Positions 37,911 to 51,400 of a stretch of 64,000 nucleotides of DNA are shown piece after piece; the first letter of the stretch is position 1; each line of letters starts with the position of its first letter. The notes under the pieces are model-generated. The model worked only from the letters and a program-made list of their open reading frames with translations. It searched no databases and had not been told where the DNA came from. Source of the stretch: Pterois miles (taxonomy: Eukaryota; Chordata; Actinopteri; Perciformes; Scorpaenidae); contig CAMQGK010000334.1 in NCBI GenBank assembly GCA_947000775.1, forward strand, positions 4,970,501 through 5,034,500, in the 5' to 3' direction. A program made the translations under genes and the position numbers.

Positions 37911-39462
37911 CTTCCTCTTTATGGAGCCGCTCAGTGCAACGTTAGCCAGCTTCTAATAATTACAGCCATGGGAAAAACTGCGATAGCTACACGCTTGTTA
38001 AGCTAAAATATACTATAAATGTGATCCATGCCTTTAATATTTGACAATAACAACGTCAATATATCTAAACCGGTGTCCAACTTTTCACCAATCCTTCCTC
38101 TAAATAAAACTTTTGAACAAGGAAGTGCCAGGAGCAGTACCCAATAATGACAGGGGTGCCCTATGTAGAAGTAGACTCACAGTCTAATTAATACAATCTA
38201 ATTAAGATCAGCTACCTTACCTTTAAAACTGAACTTAATTTATGTGTAATAAAATTATTTCTTTGGTAAATACTCGATAGAAATGATTTGTAAATAAAAC
38301 CACCGCCTTTAGAAAATGTTAATAGTCTGTTCCAGTTGGTCGGAACCATTCAACTTGTCCGCATGGGGGTCGCAAAACAGCCAACCAAAAGCATATTTTC
38401 CACATAAATGTGATTCCGAGTCATACTTCTATGCATTAGATATGAAAAATTACTTAAATTTTAAATCCATTGTTCTGAAAATATTACATAAGCAAACACT
38501 GCAAATCCAGAAAACACTAATTTAACTGTTATCCTATAACGTTTCAAATGAGATCGTCGATTTTACGATATGGGGGGAGGTACTTGAGAGGTTGAATAGC
38601 TGAGACTTTAGCGCCAGCGTACCACGGTGCAAATGTACATAACGTCGCCCTGTCTTGAAGGCTGACTTCAGCTGAGTAATACTGTTGACTTATTATTTTC
38701 TCGTTATTTAAGTAAAAGCAAAGTAGTGATATTGATGTGCGAGTGGTATTTTAACAGATAACCGGATCTCCAGGTGGGGTCATCCAATCATTAGTTATAA
38801 AAAGTACTCTCTGTACCGTGTCAGGAAGGTGCATAGATCAAACGCACTTAGTCCCAGTCAGCTAGTGTATTTTTCCCTCAGCAGGATATATCAGGTTGTG
38901 TTCCGCTCAGCAAACTCAACAAAACATATAGTTTTGTATTTATTTTTTTTTATTCTTAACTGTAGCTGTAAACGATTGTAACTTGTTCATCCAAGTGAAA
39001 CAAAGACAGAGAGGCATTATTTCTGGGGAGCCGGGGAGAAGTGTATTTCCTGCAAGGTATGACTTTGGGCACCGTGTACCAAAATCTATTAGGTCACAGT
39101 CGCAGCTGCCACAGGGATCGTCTAGCTCTGTACTGTCTACCAGAGACTGAAGACTAAACTACCAGACGGTCACAGCAGGCTAGTTAGCTAATCAGGCGCT
39201 AAGTCAGCTAACTTGCAGACAAGCAGCAGTGTACCTTACTCCTTTCGAGTAACGTTATAATGGTTGCAACGCAAACGCTAGCCAAAACAAAAAGGCTAGC
39301 AACAGTTAAATGAAGTAGCGGGTCGTTGTTTGGGTTGTTTTTAGCTAATTAGCTAGGTCTAGCTAACGCGGAAGGCACCCCCACAGAGTAATCAATGGTT
39401 AGCATAACGCAACGGACATAATACTTTGCTCATTTTAAGAGGCATTTCTTCCCGAGTAAAGG
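37911..39462. promoter_or_regulatory. Divergent ankrd13a/git2 promoter region
   Basis: The two genes point away from each other with start codons 1.55 kb apart. No exon is seen between them. The last few hundred bases before git2 are CpG-bearing (for example ctaacgcggaaggcaccc) and likely hold its 5' UTR. No TATA box is obvious, which suits a housekeeping promoter. Confidence 0.5.
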
Positions 39463-42400
39463 ATGTCTAAACGCCTGCGAAATATCGAGCTCTGCGCTGA
39501 CTGTAATGTCCCAGGTAAGTGAATTCACTCTGTCCCTGTGGCGTTTAACATTAGCTGTTATCCGTTATTTATTCACTGACGTTTGGTCCATAAGTAACGT
39601 TAGTAACGTTAAGCCTTGCACTTCACACTTCAGGTTTAAATCTGATTATCTCTGCTGGTCCACGTTGCTTTCTTCTTTACAGTAAGTTAGATAAACTGTT
39701 GTTTTGACGGGGCAAGTTGTTAGTGTAGTTGACAGGTCCCTAACGTTATAGCTCCCTGGTTGAGGATGCAATTAGACCTGAAGCAGCTGTCGTTTTTAAC
39801 TGTTTCCATCCGGTGTTACTTACTTTATATAATCAGGCAGGCATTTCTGATGTTTGTCAATATAATTGCAGCGTTGTTTTGTCACAGTTACCTAACAATA
39901 TATTTAGATAGAATAATGTCTGTGGCACGTAAACGTTTCCAGCAAATTTGAAATGTAATCATCCATTTTGAAATCTCATCCTAGTGCAGGAAACTGCTCT
40001 GTAAGCTCTCACTAGGATGCATCATTGATTATGAGTCAGTGGCTACAGTGGTCTCCTGGCACGGTGCTTTTGGTACACCACACAGGGATATTGGTAGTAT
40101 AAGTGAAGCCTATCCCATGTTGACAATGTTTGACTGAATCCCAGTTGTGTTGATGAGGAATGACTGAATGAAATGGTGTGGCTTTCCCCTCCACCGATCC
40201 TAACTGTGAAAGAATGTGTTGAATAAATACAAAAAGATATTGCAAAAAATATTTTTTACATCATCATTTCAACTCTGCACTCTGGTCTCTGTATTGCCTG
40301 GCAAGAGATTTATTAGTCCAGATGAAGACAACTTAATCTTGTGTCCATTATTTGTAATCTCAGTAATACCAGCATTGTTTAATGGAGATTTATTTGTTAA
40401 ATAGTGGTAATGGTAAATAGTATTGTCAGAATGAAAATGAAATTAAGCTTTTATAATCAGACATTTCTGTGAAAGCTGAACAAGTAATAGTTTCATTGTG
40501 TGAGAGGTACTTTCAGAGTCTCATTTACAGTATATAGAAGTGACGTGATGTTTTTCAGCAGGCACAGGAAGCAAAACAGGATGCTGAGTGAATTGACTGC
40601 GTGCTTTCAATGCAGAAGATTTTTTTTTTTCTATTGTGGCACCACAATATAAAGTATTGTCCATGTGATATACTGTAAAAGTAGAAGGTGAATTGTTTTT
40701 ACAAATGTACTTTTTAGAAATGGATACCTCAATTTAGAAATAAATCTTACACTGGTTACTTTCCTATTTGACAAGAAAAATCAAGAAAAATAATAAGTAT
40801 GCTAAATATTCAGTAATACTCCAGTTTTAATACCTTGTCTATCATCATGTTGTTCAGACTAGTTAAACCCCCTCAGGTCTCCACAGCAGCTGGCCTGGAT
40901 TGCCCTTCCATACGGCTGTTACCAGTTGTTGGCTGTGAATATTTTTAGAGTTTCAAGATGCGCTATTAAATTTAGCAGCACTTGTTGAGGAAAGGGTAAA
41001 AGAGGCATGTCAGCACCAACTCTCAGGTCTTGGTGGAGAGGAGACTCTGAACACCAGGTACCATGTGCCAGAATTTGACCAGCAACCCGTGCAGCTGTTC
41101 CTCCTAAACATCAGCTGCTGCTTAAGACATTTGCAGTCTCCACTGTCCTGTCACAGTGCCAGACACCCAATCTGTTTCACAGTTTATCGGTTATCTAAGT
41201 GTCATATGAATTTACAGTATTTTGGTCTCGAAATGTTTGCTGTTGTGTAAACGGCAGACGGCACAACTCTGACATTTGTATTAGATGAAGTGTGCTAAAT
41301 AGGTCGAGGTTAAATAAACATATTTATTTTGGTCACAGAGTATAGTGTATCTTGTAAGTGCACTCTCTCTCTCTCTATTTCTCTAACTATACATTTCCTG
41401 GATATGTGGCACCAAAATTATTGATATGGTAGCACTTGTCTGTTATTTCTTTTTTTCAGTGTTTTGAAAGAGGAAGCTGCTCTATTACTCAAGAATAAGG
41501 CTGAGGTGCTTCTACCTACAACTGCTAGTCTTCACTTCCTTGTAACACAATGCATGGCTTCACTGAAACATGAGGTCAAAAAGGTCTTAAATTACTATTA
41601 TAACCAACGGGGGTTTGGAGTTTTACTTTTCTTTCCTTTCCTCTATTTGGATTATTTTTGTTTCTGCAAGTGAAATTGTCCTCAAGGCATGTTATGATAA
41701 TAAAAGGGCTTACTGATCTATCCTGAATTTGGCAATCTAACATTTGTGTTAACTATTCATGTTACCTTAGCCTAAATAATGCTTCCAGTGGTCCGGGTGT
41801 GGCACTCAAAAAATGTCATTGAAAAAGACTAAACAAATAAGTTTTGTTTCAATCCCCATCTGTGGTGCTCATGCTCTCAAGCCCATTTAATCATAGTTAA
41901 GATGCAGGCTACTTAAAAAAGATAAGCAAATGTTACTTAAGCAGAAGTAAATAGTGTATTTGTTAGGGACTATTTTTAGATTAATAATACATATTTGGTG
42001 TTTGACCGAGTACTTCCGGCAGCAGGACGGTTTATGTGGGATTAACTACAATACCCAAGTTCATCTAATGATAGTACACCTAGTGCAATGGTGTGGCTCA
42101 CTGATGTGTGATTGTGAATTTTTGGACAACAATGAGAACAATAAGCTAAATTAGGTTTGGCTACACAGACAATACTTGTTTATAAGATCTATTAAGTGTG
42201 GGTTTTGCTCTTTTTCTGGGATCTGTATGATAGGAAAAATGTAGAACATCAGCAGCCTTATTCTTTAAGCACCTGTCTGTAATAGTTTTGACACCATAAG
42301 TAAGAGTTTCTCTGGGTCCAGTCAAGAGGAATGGAAAAAGGAGAAATGGTGTGCTGCCATTTAGCATGCCAGTGATTTGAATAATAGTAATGAATATGAA

Positions 42401-45400
42401 AAGAGGACATGACTTGTGATACATTTCCAACTCCTCTTAGACTACCAATGAAGCTAGAGCAAGTCAAACCTGTGAGAGCCGGGTGATGCAATATTGTACC
42501 TTTACTCCTATAAATGACGTTTTTAATCAGTTGTGAATTCGTCAGTGAGATCATTAAGTGTTGTGTGATTTTCACTTTGTGGTTGTCTCTTCCCTCTCAG
42601 AACCTCGCTGGGCCTCGGTCAACAGGGGTGTGTTGATTTGCGATGAGTGCTGCAGTGTTCATCGAAGTCTTGGTAGACACAGCTCCCAAGTCCGCCACCT
42701 GACGCACACACCATGGCCTCCTACGCAACTCCAGGTAAAAACCCCACACAGCAAAAAATGTATATTAATATCCACCTGTGTAATGCTAAATATCTTTATA
42801 CTTTGATTGTGAAGTTGTTTTTTTACTTTATAGTTATGAGTGCTCCAAGGCTGCATTGTCTTTCCCTAAAATGCCTTGAGATCACATTATCCTTGCACAC
42901 AGTCTGTATTACTGCAGTTTTAAATTCAGCAGGCTTCTGTCTTTGCTCAAGATAAATCTGTTGACAACAGCTTTACATCAGATCCCACCAAGGTGTATTG
43001 ATTTTGTCCAAATATAGAAAGTGTTTGTTCAGGAGGGACCTGTTAAAAACCAGTCAGCATTCTGTACTTTGGGATACATTTTACAGGTTCTTTTACATTT
43101 CATTCTAGATGGTTCAGACATTATACAGCAATGGAGCAAATTCAATATGGGAGCACTCTCTGCTGGACCCTGCATCTGTGATGAGTGGAAAACGCAAGGC
43201 CAACCCTCAGGATAAACTGCAGTGAGTCATTATTGTTTGAAAATGTTAACACAGATGTTAATTCAATAAACAGAAAAATGATTGTTGATTTCCAAGTTTA
43301 CTCTGTGCCACTGACTCAAATGCTTCTTTTTCTATGTTTCATGTTGTCCCAAAAGCCCAAACAAATCAGAGTTTATAAAAGCCAAATATCAAATGCTGGC
43401 ATTTGTCCATCGCATGCCTTGCCGGGAAGACGACAGCTCAACAGCCAAGGATTTAAGCAAGGTGAGGAGAAGTGGCTGCTCGGTATCATTAAGAGAAAAC
43501 AAGAAACATGTATTTGTGTAGAGTTTTAGTGTTAAACTTTATTGATTCATAGTAATGGTTTAATTTTTTTTCAGCAACTTCACTCAAGTGTACGAACTGG
43601 GAATCTTGAAACTTGTTTGCGGTTGTTATCCCTTGGAGCACAAGCAAATTTTTTTCACCCAGTAAGATTCATCTACTATACTTAAAACCAGAATCATATT
43701 TGTATTTATCTTTCTGCTGATATTAGATCATAATGTTTTGTCCTGTTAAACAACCTCTCCTCTAGGAAAAAGGAAACACTCCCTTGCATGTAGCTGCAAA
43801 GGCAGGACAAATATCTCAGGCTGAACTATTAACTGTTTATGGAGCTGATCCTGGAGCCCCTGACAGCAATGGCAAAACTCCCATTGATTATGCAAGGTTA
43901 GCTGTTAGCTGCTCAAAACTTCGAAATACCTTTTATAATACAATCACAAAATATGATTTCACAATTTTTTTTTTCAATGTGGTCATTTGTAGGGAAGCTG
44001 GCCACCATGACCTGGCAGATCGATTGGTGGAGATTCAGTATGAACTAACTGATCGACTGGCATTCTACCTGTGCGGGAGAAAGCCAGGTATGCAGTGAAG
44101 AAGAGCTCTTGTATTGAAATGACAAATAAGGGTCAAAGAATATCTGCAAGTGTGGTTGGAGTGAAAGATAGTTTTAACTTTGCAAATAAGGCACTAGTTA
44201 GTACATTTAGTACAGTTTTCTGTGTTACCTAATTTGTGATGATTAATCTCACCCATGTAGCGCTCCAAGCAGATAAAAACACCCGCCCGTTATATGTAAT
44301 CCTCTGAGACCCACAATAGACTTTTGTCTTTTTTTAGAAGTTTTAGAAGGTGGCCATTCCCATGTGCAATCTTTGGGTTGATACCATTTCACCTTCTTTT
44401 TTACCACTGGAGAATTGATAAAATGATCAATAATCCCTCCAAAATGCCACATTAAGAGACCAAGACATTTGGATTTCTGCAAGAATTGCATTTTTCGGCG
44501 ATTGGATGGCGAGTATTTCTGTTCTGGAAACTGCTCAGAAGCCCCCTTAGTGTCAATCTCGCTAGGAAAGCCATCCATTGTCTGAATGTTCAAGGTCTCT
44601 AGTTTGTGGCTGTAAAGTTTCGTGAGGCTGTGATTATCCTTGAAGACACCACAGGTCATTTTATACAGTTACGTCAAGTTTCAAAAGATGATCTCACTAA
44701 ATAAAATGTCTGCTATGGGGACTAACATCATCACACATAATTATAGTAGGATTCATTTGATCCACAAGACTCTCAGCTTTACAGTGATACCCAATTCATG
44801 CAATTCCAAGATTGTTTAGGGTATGCAGAAATGTTCAAGTACCGGTACACCATTTTAGAACAGGCGAAAACTACACATACATACATACATATACTGCATT
44901 CAAATAACTGCATTGTTTTTGCCCAAAACTGCATGTGATTATTATAAAGTGGTCATGTCTGTAAAGGGGAGACTCATGGGTACCCATAGAAACCATTTTC
45001 ATTCACATATCTTGAGGGTAGAGGTCAAGGGACCCCTTTTAAAATTGACAAGCCAGTTTTTTCCACACCAAAATTTAACTTTGATGTCTGACATGAGCCC
45101 GCTACAGCCTCTGAAAGACAGTAAAGTTGGTCAGAATCACTGGTGATCCTGAGGGTCTCACAGGGTTAATTTACTTTGTGAATACCGATTATGTACTATG
45201 CTTAAATCATGCGTTAATATAAAATGTTTCTCATAAGTACTGATGATGTTTTTGGCAGTCATCCACAACATTGTTATTGTTCCTTTCAGATCATAAAAAC
45301 GGCCAGCACTTCATCGTTCCACAAATGGCTGACAGGTAAGAAAGCACAAGCTGTAAGTTGTATTGAGTGGTTTGTCTGAGAATTAGCATGAGTCTAGGTT

Positions 45401-48400
45401 AACTTGAATCGAGCCAACAAAGCGAGTACAGTGAGGCTGTTGTTTATGGTTGAATTTTTGCTCTGAAGCCTGTTCTGACACGCTGTTGATATCGCTGCAG
45501 CATCTGAGTTAAAGTAAACCGACCCAGTGAAGTAACTGAAATACTCAAACAATAATTAAAAATGTTATTCCAAATGAGCAGAACAGCCACAGTAAAACAG
45601 GCATTGTGTATTTTCAATTCAAATGACACATTTGATCTTTTTTATTGCTCTCTTTTGATGGATAAGGAACATGTAAGTATTACTCAGAATGAAGTGTGCA
45701 TTATATAACAGTGCATCAGCTTGTTTATGAAAGTTATCTTTTGTTTGTAGCAGTTTAGATTTATCAGAACTGGCCAAGGCAGCAAAGAAGAAACTGCAGT
45801 CTGTAAGTATTTTTTGTAGAGTCCCAATGTATTGAGCCATCTATTATGCCCTTACTTAAGTCTAACTGTTTGTCATTTACTAATGTTCATGCAGCTCAGT
45901 AATCATTTATTTGAGGAGCTAGCCATGGATGTGTATGATGAGGTGGACAGACGAGAGACTGATGCAGGTAAAGTAGAATTATCTAGTAAAAGCTTTCTTG
46001 TATCCAGAGAAGACATTTGTACTTCTGGCTAGGACTGCACAATTAATGGAGATCATGATTTTGGATTCCCACAATTGAGTGAACATGATTGGCTGTAATA
46101 TTGACGTTTAAAATGTGTGCTCCGCTCAAAGAAAACTCCATTGCATATCAAATCAAAAGCTTCATAAACTAACAGCCAACCTCCAGGGGGTGATCGAGAT
46201 GTTTTGGCTTCACTTTTGGGAAGCTGTCATATCGCTGTGCACACATTGTGCATTGTCAGTCTGTGAAAAACTCTCCTAAATGTTGTGGCTGCAAGCAATG
46301 CTTCGATGATTTAGATGTGAAAGTGACATAAAAATATTTTGTACCTAAAATCAATGAATAATTGTGATCTTAATATAGGTCAATAATCGTGATTGTCACT
46401 AGGTTGCCGTAATCGTGCAGCCCTACCACTGACATCTCCTCAACACTGATACTTGACCACTGGTGTTGCAGCTGTACACCATTTAGCTCATTCGTTTCCT
46501 ATTATTTGTAGTGTGGTTGGCTACACAGAATCACAGCACTCTGGTGACGGAGACAACTGTGGTGCCTTTCCTTCCTGTGAATCCAGAGTATTCATCAACA
46601 CGAAACCAGGCTAGTGAGCTTTACAGAACTCCCATGCAAATGTTGTATTGTTTCCCTCTGCACACATTTAAAGTTAGATCGCATGCAAATGATGTGACTT
46701 TGTTTTTCTTATTTAGGGACGACAGAAGCTGGCAAGATTTAATGCACATGAATTTGCAACTCTTGTGATTGACATATTAAGTGATGCTAAGCGCAGACAA
46801 CAAGGGAATTCAATAGCCAGTCCTAAAGGTCAGCATCTTATTTGTACTTTATCCAAGACCTTACTGACACTGAAGTATAGCACAGATATAAAGTCACTAT
46901 TCCACTCTGCGTCCCTTCAGACAATGTTGAGTTTATCCTAAAGAGTACAGCTGCCAGGCATTGCAGTGACAGCCAGGACAACGACCAGCCCGACTATGAT
47001 AGTGTGGCATCTGATGAGGATACAGATCACGAGCTCCCCTCGAGCAAAGGGGATAGGACCAAGGTACTGTGGCATCACCTTCACATATTCAAAGCCTGAA
47101 AGACTCTCTCTCTCTGTGTGGATGCCTTTACCGTTTTGTTTTCAACCCCTCTCTCCTACAGAGCCTGGACTCTGACCTCTCAGATGGCCCCATTACTATG
47201 CATGAATACATGGAGGTGAAAAGTGCGCTCTCTGCCTCTGAAGCCAAGATCCAGCACCTCATGAAAGCCAACAACAACCTAAGTGATGAGCTGAGGCTGA
47301 TGCAGAAAAAGGTATCCACCGCGCTCCACCAATAAGATCACTAACATCGGGGGGCCGGACTGAGGGGGGGCCACAGCGGTCAGCAGAGCTCTTCTCCTGC
47401 CCAGCGTGATTGCTCTCTGGCATTGAGGCCGAGCTATCTGAATAGGGTACTGTATTGCAAGATAACGCTGCTATGACACCCTGCTGGTCCACCCTCTGTT
47501 TTGGCCAGCATGTTCAATTTCAAAGCTTGAATGTAAACTGGAGATTTTCTTTTTTTTTTTAGTTGTTATTGATTTGTTTTCTGGATTTGAGAAGAGATGC
47601 ACCCTTTCTCCAGTTAATAACAAAAACAGTTTACCAGTAGTCCCCCTTTTTGTAATAAATCTGTCTAATGTTACTAACAAGCATGTTTTAAGAGAAAGCA
47701 TGAAGTAATTGACAGTGGCTTTTAATCCTTCATAGTGACTAACTGAAATTGTATGTGTGCCTTGCTTCATCACATATACTGTGTTGACTGTGTAGAATGT
47801 TTTTTCCAGATGTTGTTTTTGGTAACAACTTTTTAGTACATGTGGATTTTTTATTTTACATGTTGTCTAAATGGTCACATTTCATAGAGAGTTCATAGAA
47901 AGCATACTCCTCAGCTGATACAAACCTGGAATACTGTTACTCTGTTACATCAAACTTCTTATTTATAGACAGGACAATGTTACGTTTGTGCTTCAACTTA
48001 GTAATCGACTGTAAATCATGCTAAACTTAATCTTATTTTGAAAATTAACATTTTTGGCCACAGCTATTGTAAGCATGTTACCATTTTTATTCTGTTAAAG
48101 TGAACCTGTGTCAGTGAGGTTGATTTTTTTTTTTCTTACAATATGTTAAAATTGCTTTAATTTGGCTGTTTTGATGGAGCATGCACATAATTTGTCTCTT
48201 CTGTTTGTGTGACTCCTGGTTGCTCACAAAGGTCATTGTGACACTGCAGCAGATATACACCACTGTGGTGTACTGTATTGTTTTGATGATGTGATCTGGC
48301 TTTGTTTTAGCTTATGGTTGAACAGATTCACTAAAATGACCACATTTTATTCAGTAATTATAACATAGTTTAGTAACTAAACCATACTCCTCCCTTTCCA

Positions 48401-51400
48401 TATACTTTGCATTAAATGCCAAGTAGTTGCAGTAATTAAGGCAGATTTTTTTCCACCAAAACTCTTATATCCTGGACAAAATCTAGATGATTTTGTTCAT
48501 CCTTGAATGCTTCTTATCTTTTCAATTCTTACATTAATCTGTCTGTACTGTGGCTACATCTTTGACTTACCTACAAAACAGTCTTGTGCTTGCTTAAAAC
48601 TTGCTTTGCTTCTTTTTTTTTTTTTTTTTTAATTTAGACCAAGAGAAAATCCCTCCCAAAGCCAAAATCTTGTTATTCCCATGATTTTTAGGAGGTTGAT
48701 CGCCAACTTGATGGAAATTAAAGGAGAACATAGGTGAATCCTTTAAGCTCAACAGAGACATGAGATTCCCTGTAAGTCATTATAGCTTCATGTTTTGTAT
48801 ATTGGTCATCATACATTTTTGTGCGAGCATTATCCAAATTTTGACTTTATATATCATGGGAATAACAAAAATTCAATGGTTAGATTCTTACATTTTATGA
48901 TATGATACCTGCAAAGATGTTTTATTCCTGCCAATTGAAAATCTTGGCAGAATTAAATGACTGTAAGCATGCTGACAGTAGCAGACTGTCTAAGTATAAC
49001 ATGAATATTTTAGGAACAATGGGATAAAAGCTGAGATGTTAATGCTGTAAAGATGACCAGAACAGAGAACACAGCTTGCTTTGCTGAGAGCACCTCTTAG
49101 TGTGTTGCTGACCATCTCTTCCAGCTGCAATCTCTGCAAAGCGAGAACACCTCCCTCAGGCGGCACATCCCTACCAATATCTATCAGATCCCCAGCGGTT
49201 CAGACTACCCCGACCCCTCCAGCCCCTCAGCCCTGAAACGCCGGCAGTCTGCGCGGGCCAGTCGGCCCATGTCTATGTATGAGACTGGCTCAGGCCTGAA
49301 GCCCTATCTCCCTAAAGGGGAAACTCCCTACCCAGAGGAGGGCATCCCCACCCTGCAACCCTTCCCACCTCATGTAAGTAAGACCTGTTCCCTGCTCTCC
49401 TTTGCCATTTCCTCTCCATTGCCCTGTTTCCACAACTTTCCCTCATGTCTTCACCCTGTCTGCAAAGCTTTCTCTCTGCCTTGTGTTTTAAAACTGGTTT
49501 TCCATACTCATTTTCCACTGGGTAGTTTTTTGCAGCATCAACGACAGAGTCCTCAAAACCACAATGCCATGCATTTAGATTTAGATACAGCCAGTCACAT
49601 CTCATCTTGTCCAGATCCATATTCAAAATTATCTGAATATTATCTGTTGTTTACTGGAGAGCTGTTTGTTTGTCAGACAGAACTCAGCTGTAACCGTGAG
49701 GAGATGCTGTTATTATGATATATTTTGAAGGTTTGTATTGTGTTTTATGTTGATGAAGCATTAAACCTACCATACAAATACTCTGTGTTTTTGTAATGCA
49801 TGATAATTCTCACAGACTCACCTTATGTTATCATCTGTTTTCATTCTCTTTGATTTAACTAATAAATTAATATGCAGTTCAATTTGACGCCATGAATCAT
49901 AGTTTTCTGATATTTTTCTCTCAATGGATTAACGCCCGGGCTCTTCTGCCAAATGTTTTCCAGCATAGGGAATAAATGTAGAAGGATAATCTGTAAAAAC
50001 AACCAACTACATGTATTGATTTATCTTAAAATCACCCCTCTAAAATAATAGAATTTTGTAATCCTGAATTTAATGGTTGTGTTCATTGCATTGATATAGT
50101 TTTCCATCAACTCGCTTCTCAGTATATGTTAACCCACATAACATGATCTAATCTCATTAATCTGACTTTCTAGTTTGTTTTTTTAATTTAAGAAATTTTT
50201 GTCCTTAAAATGTGATTTGAACCCTGTGTTTAGACGGAAAAGGGCGCTTTTGTGACCACCTCTTCATCCCTTCCCTCATTTCCATCCACCCTGTCTTGGT
50301 CGAAGGACGAGAGTGCTCAAAAGGTTAAGTACATCCTCACCACTTGGTCCACATCGTGTGGGACGCAGCAAATCTACTTGGAGCCATTTCTACCTCTTAC
50401 CCCCTCCCTTACCTCCCTCTGTCCTCCGTACACTGCTCCTTATCTGCCCTGCTGCATGAGCTGCCTCCCCACCAGCTGCCCTCACCATCAGATACCTGAC
50501 TTCATCAGCCTCATCCTCACAGCGCGTCTACACAACTGGAATTGTGAAGTCTTGCAAAGGCAAAATCTCTGTTTGACCACTGAACGTTGAGCAGAAAGTT
50601 GCGCTTGTGATGCAGCACCTGCTAATTTTAATGCTTTCTTTTTTCGCTCCAGAAACCTGTGTCGCAGATGATGTTGAAAAAGTTTGCTTGCACAAAGTTT
50701 TTGTGTTTCATTTTCATAAAACAAGTAAATTAGATTGTTAAATGCATATTTTATACATATGCATATTTTGAGTTGTTAAACTCATTTGTAATTTTAAACA
50801 TAGTATAAACAGAGGTCCTTTTAACCCTGTCTCTAACAACTGCTTGGCCATTTTGCACAGTGAGCTTCCAGCAGCATGCTCTCACTTCCTCTAGTAACAC
50901 ACAAACAACGTGGTGATCCAGAAGTTGTTTACAGGCTAAAAGATTTATCTTCTGTTCAGCCAGAACAAAGATTTATTTATTTCTAAACATGTATGTGCTA
51001 ATCTCATTTCCTAAGGCAAGCTTATATGTACCGTGTTGCATTGTGTACTGCATACAAGAGGAGGGTTTTGTTTAGATTCTTGGACATGGATTGAAAGAGT
51101 ATGTCCTGCGTGGCTTGAGTGTACTTGTTTGTCTCTGCTTCCTGTTTATACATGTAGCTTTCTGTCTGACAGTGAATCTGCATAAAGTTAAGTTACAGTG
51201 AACCTCTCAGATCACACTGAAGTCTCTGGTGTGAAGATATGGCTATCCTCTTTTGTGTGATTCACTTAGTAGTTGCGCTGCATGTGATTTAGCTTCATTC
51301 ATGAACTCATCTGAGCCTTGACTTCTCAAACAGTGACCTTCTGCAAGGGGTCTTGAGTTTGGAGATGAGTAAAGCTGTGTGCCATTGTTCTGATGTAATG

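Noticed and set aside
44249..44659. 136-codon minus-strand frame
   Set aside because: It falls within the transposon-like repeat copy B and has no transposase signature.
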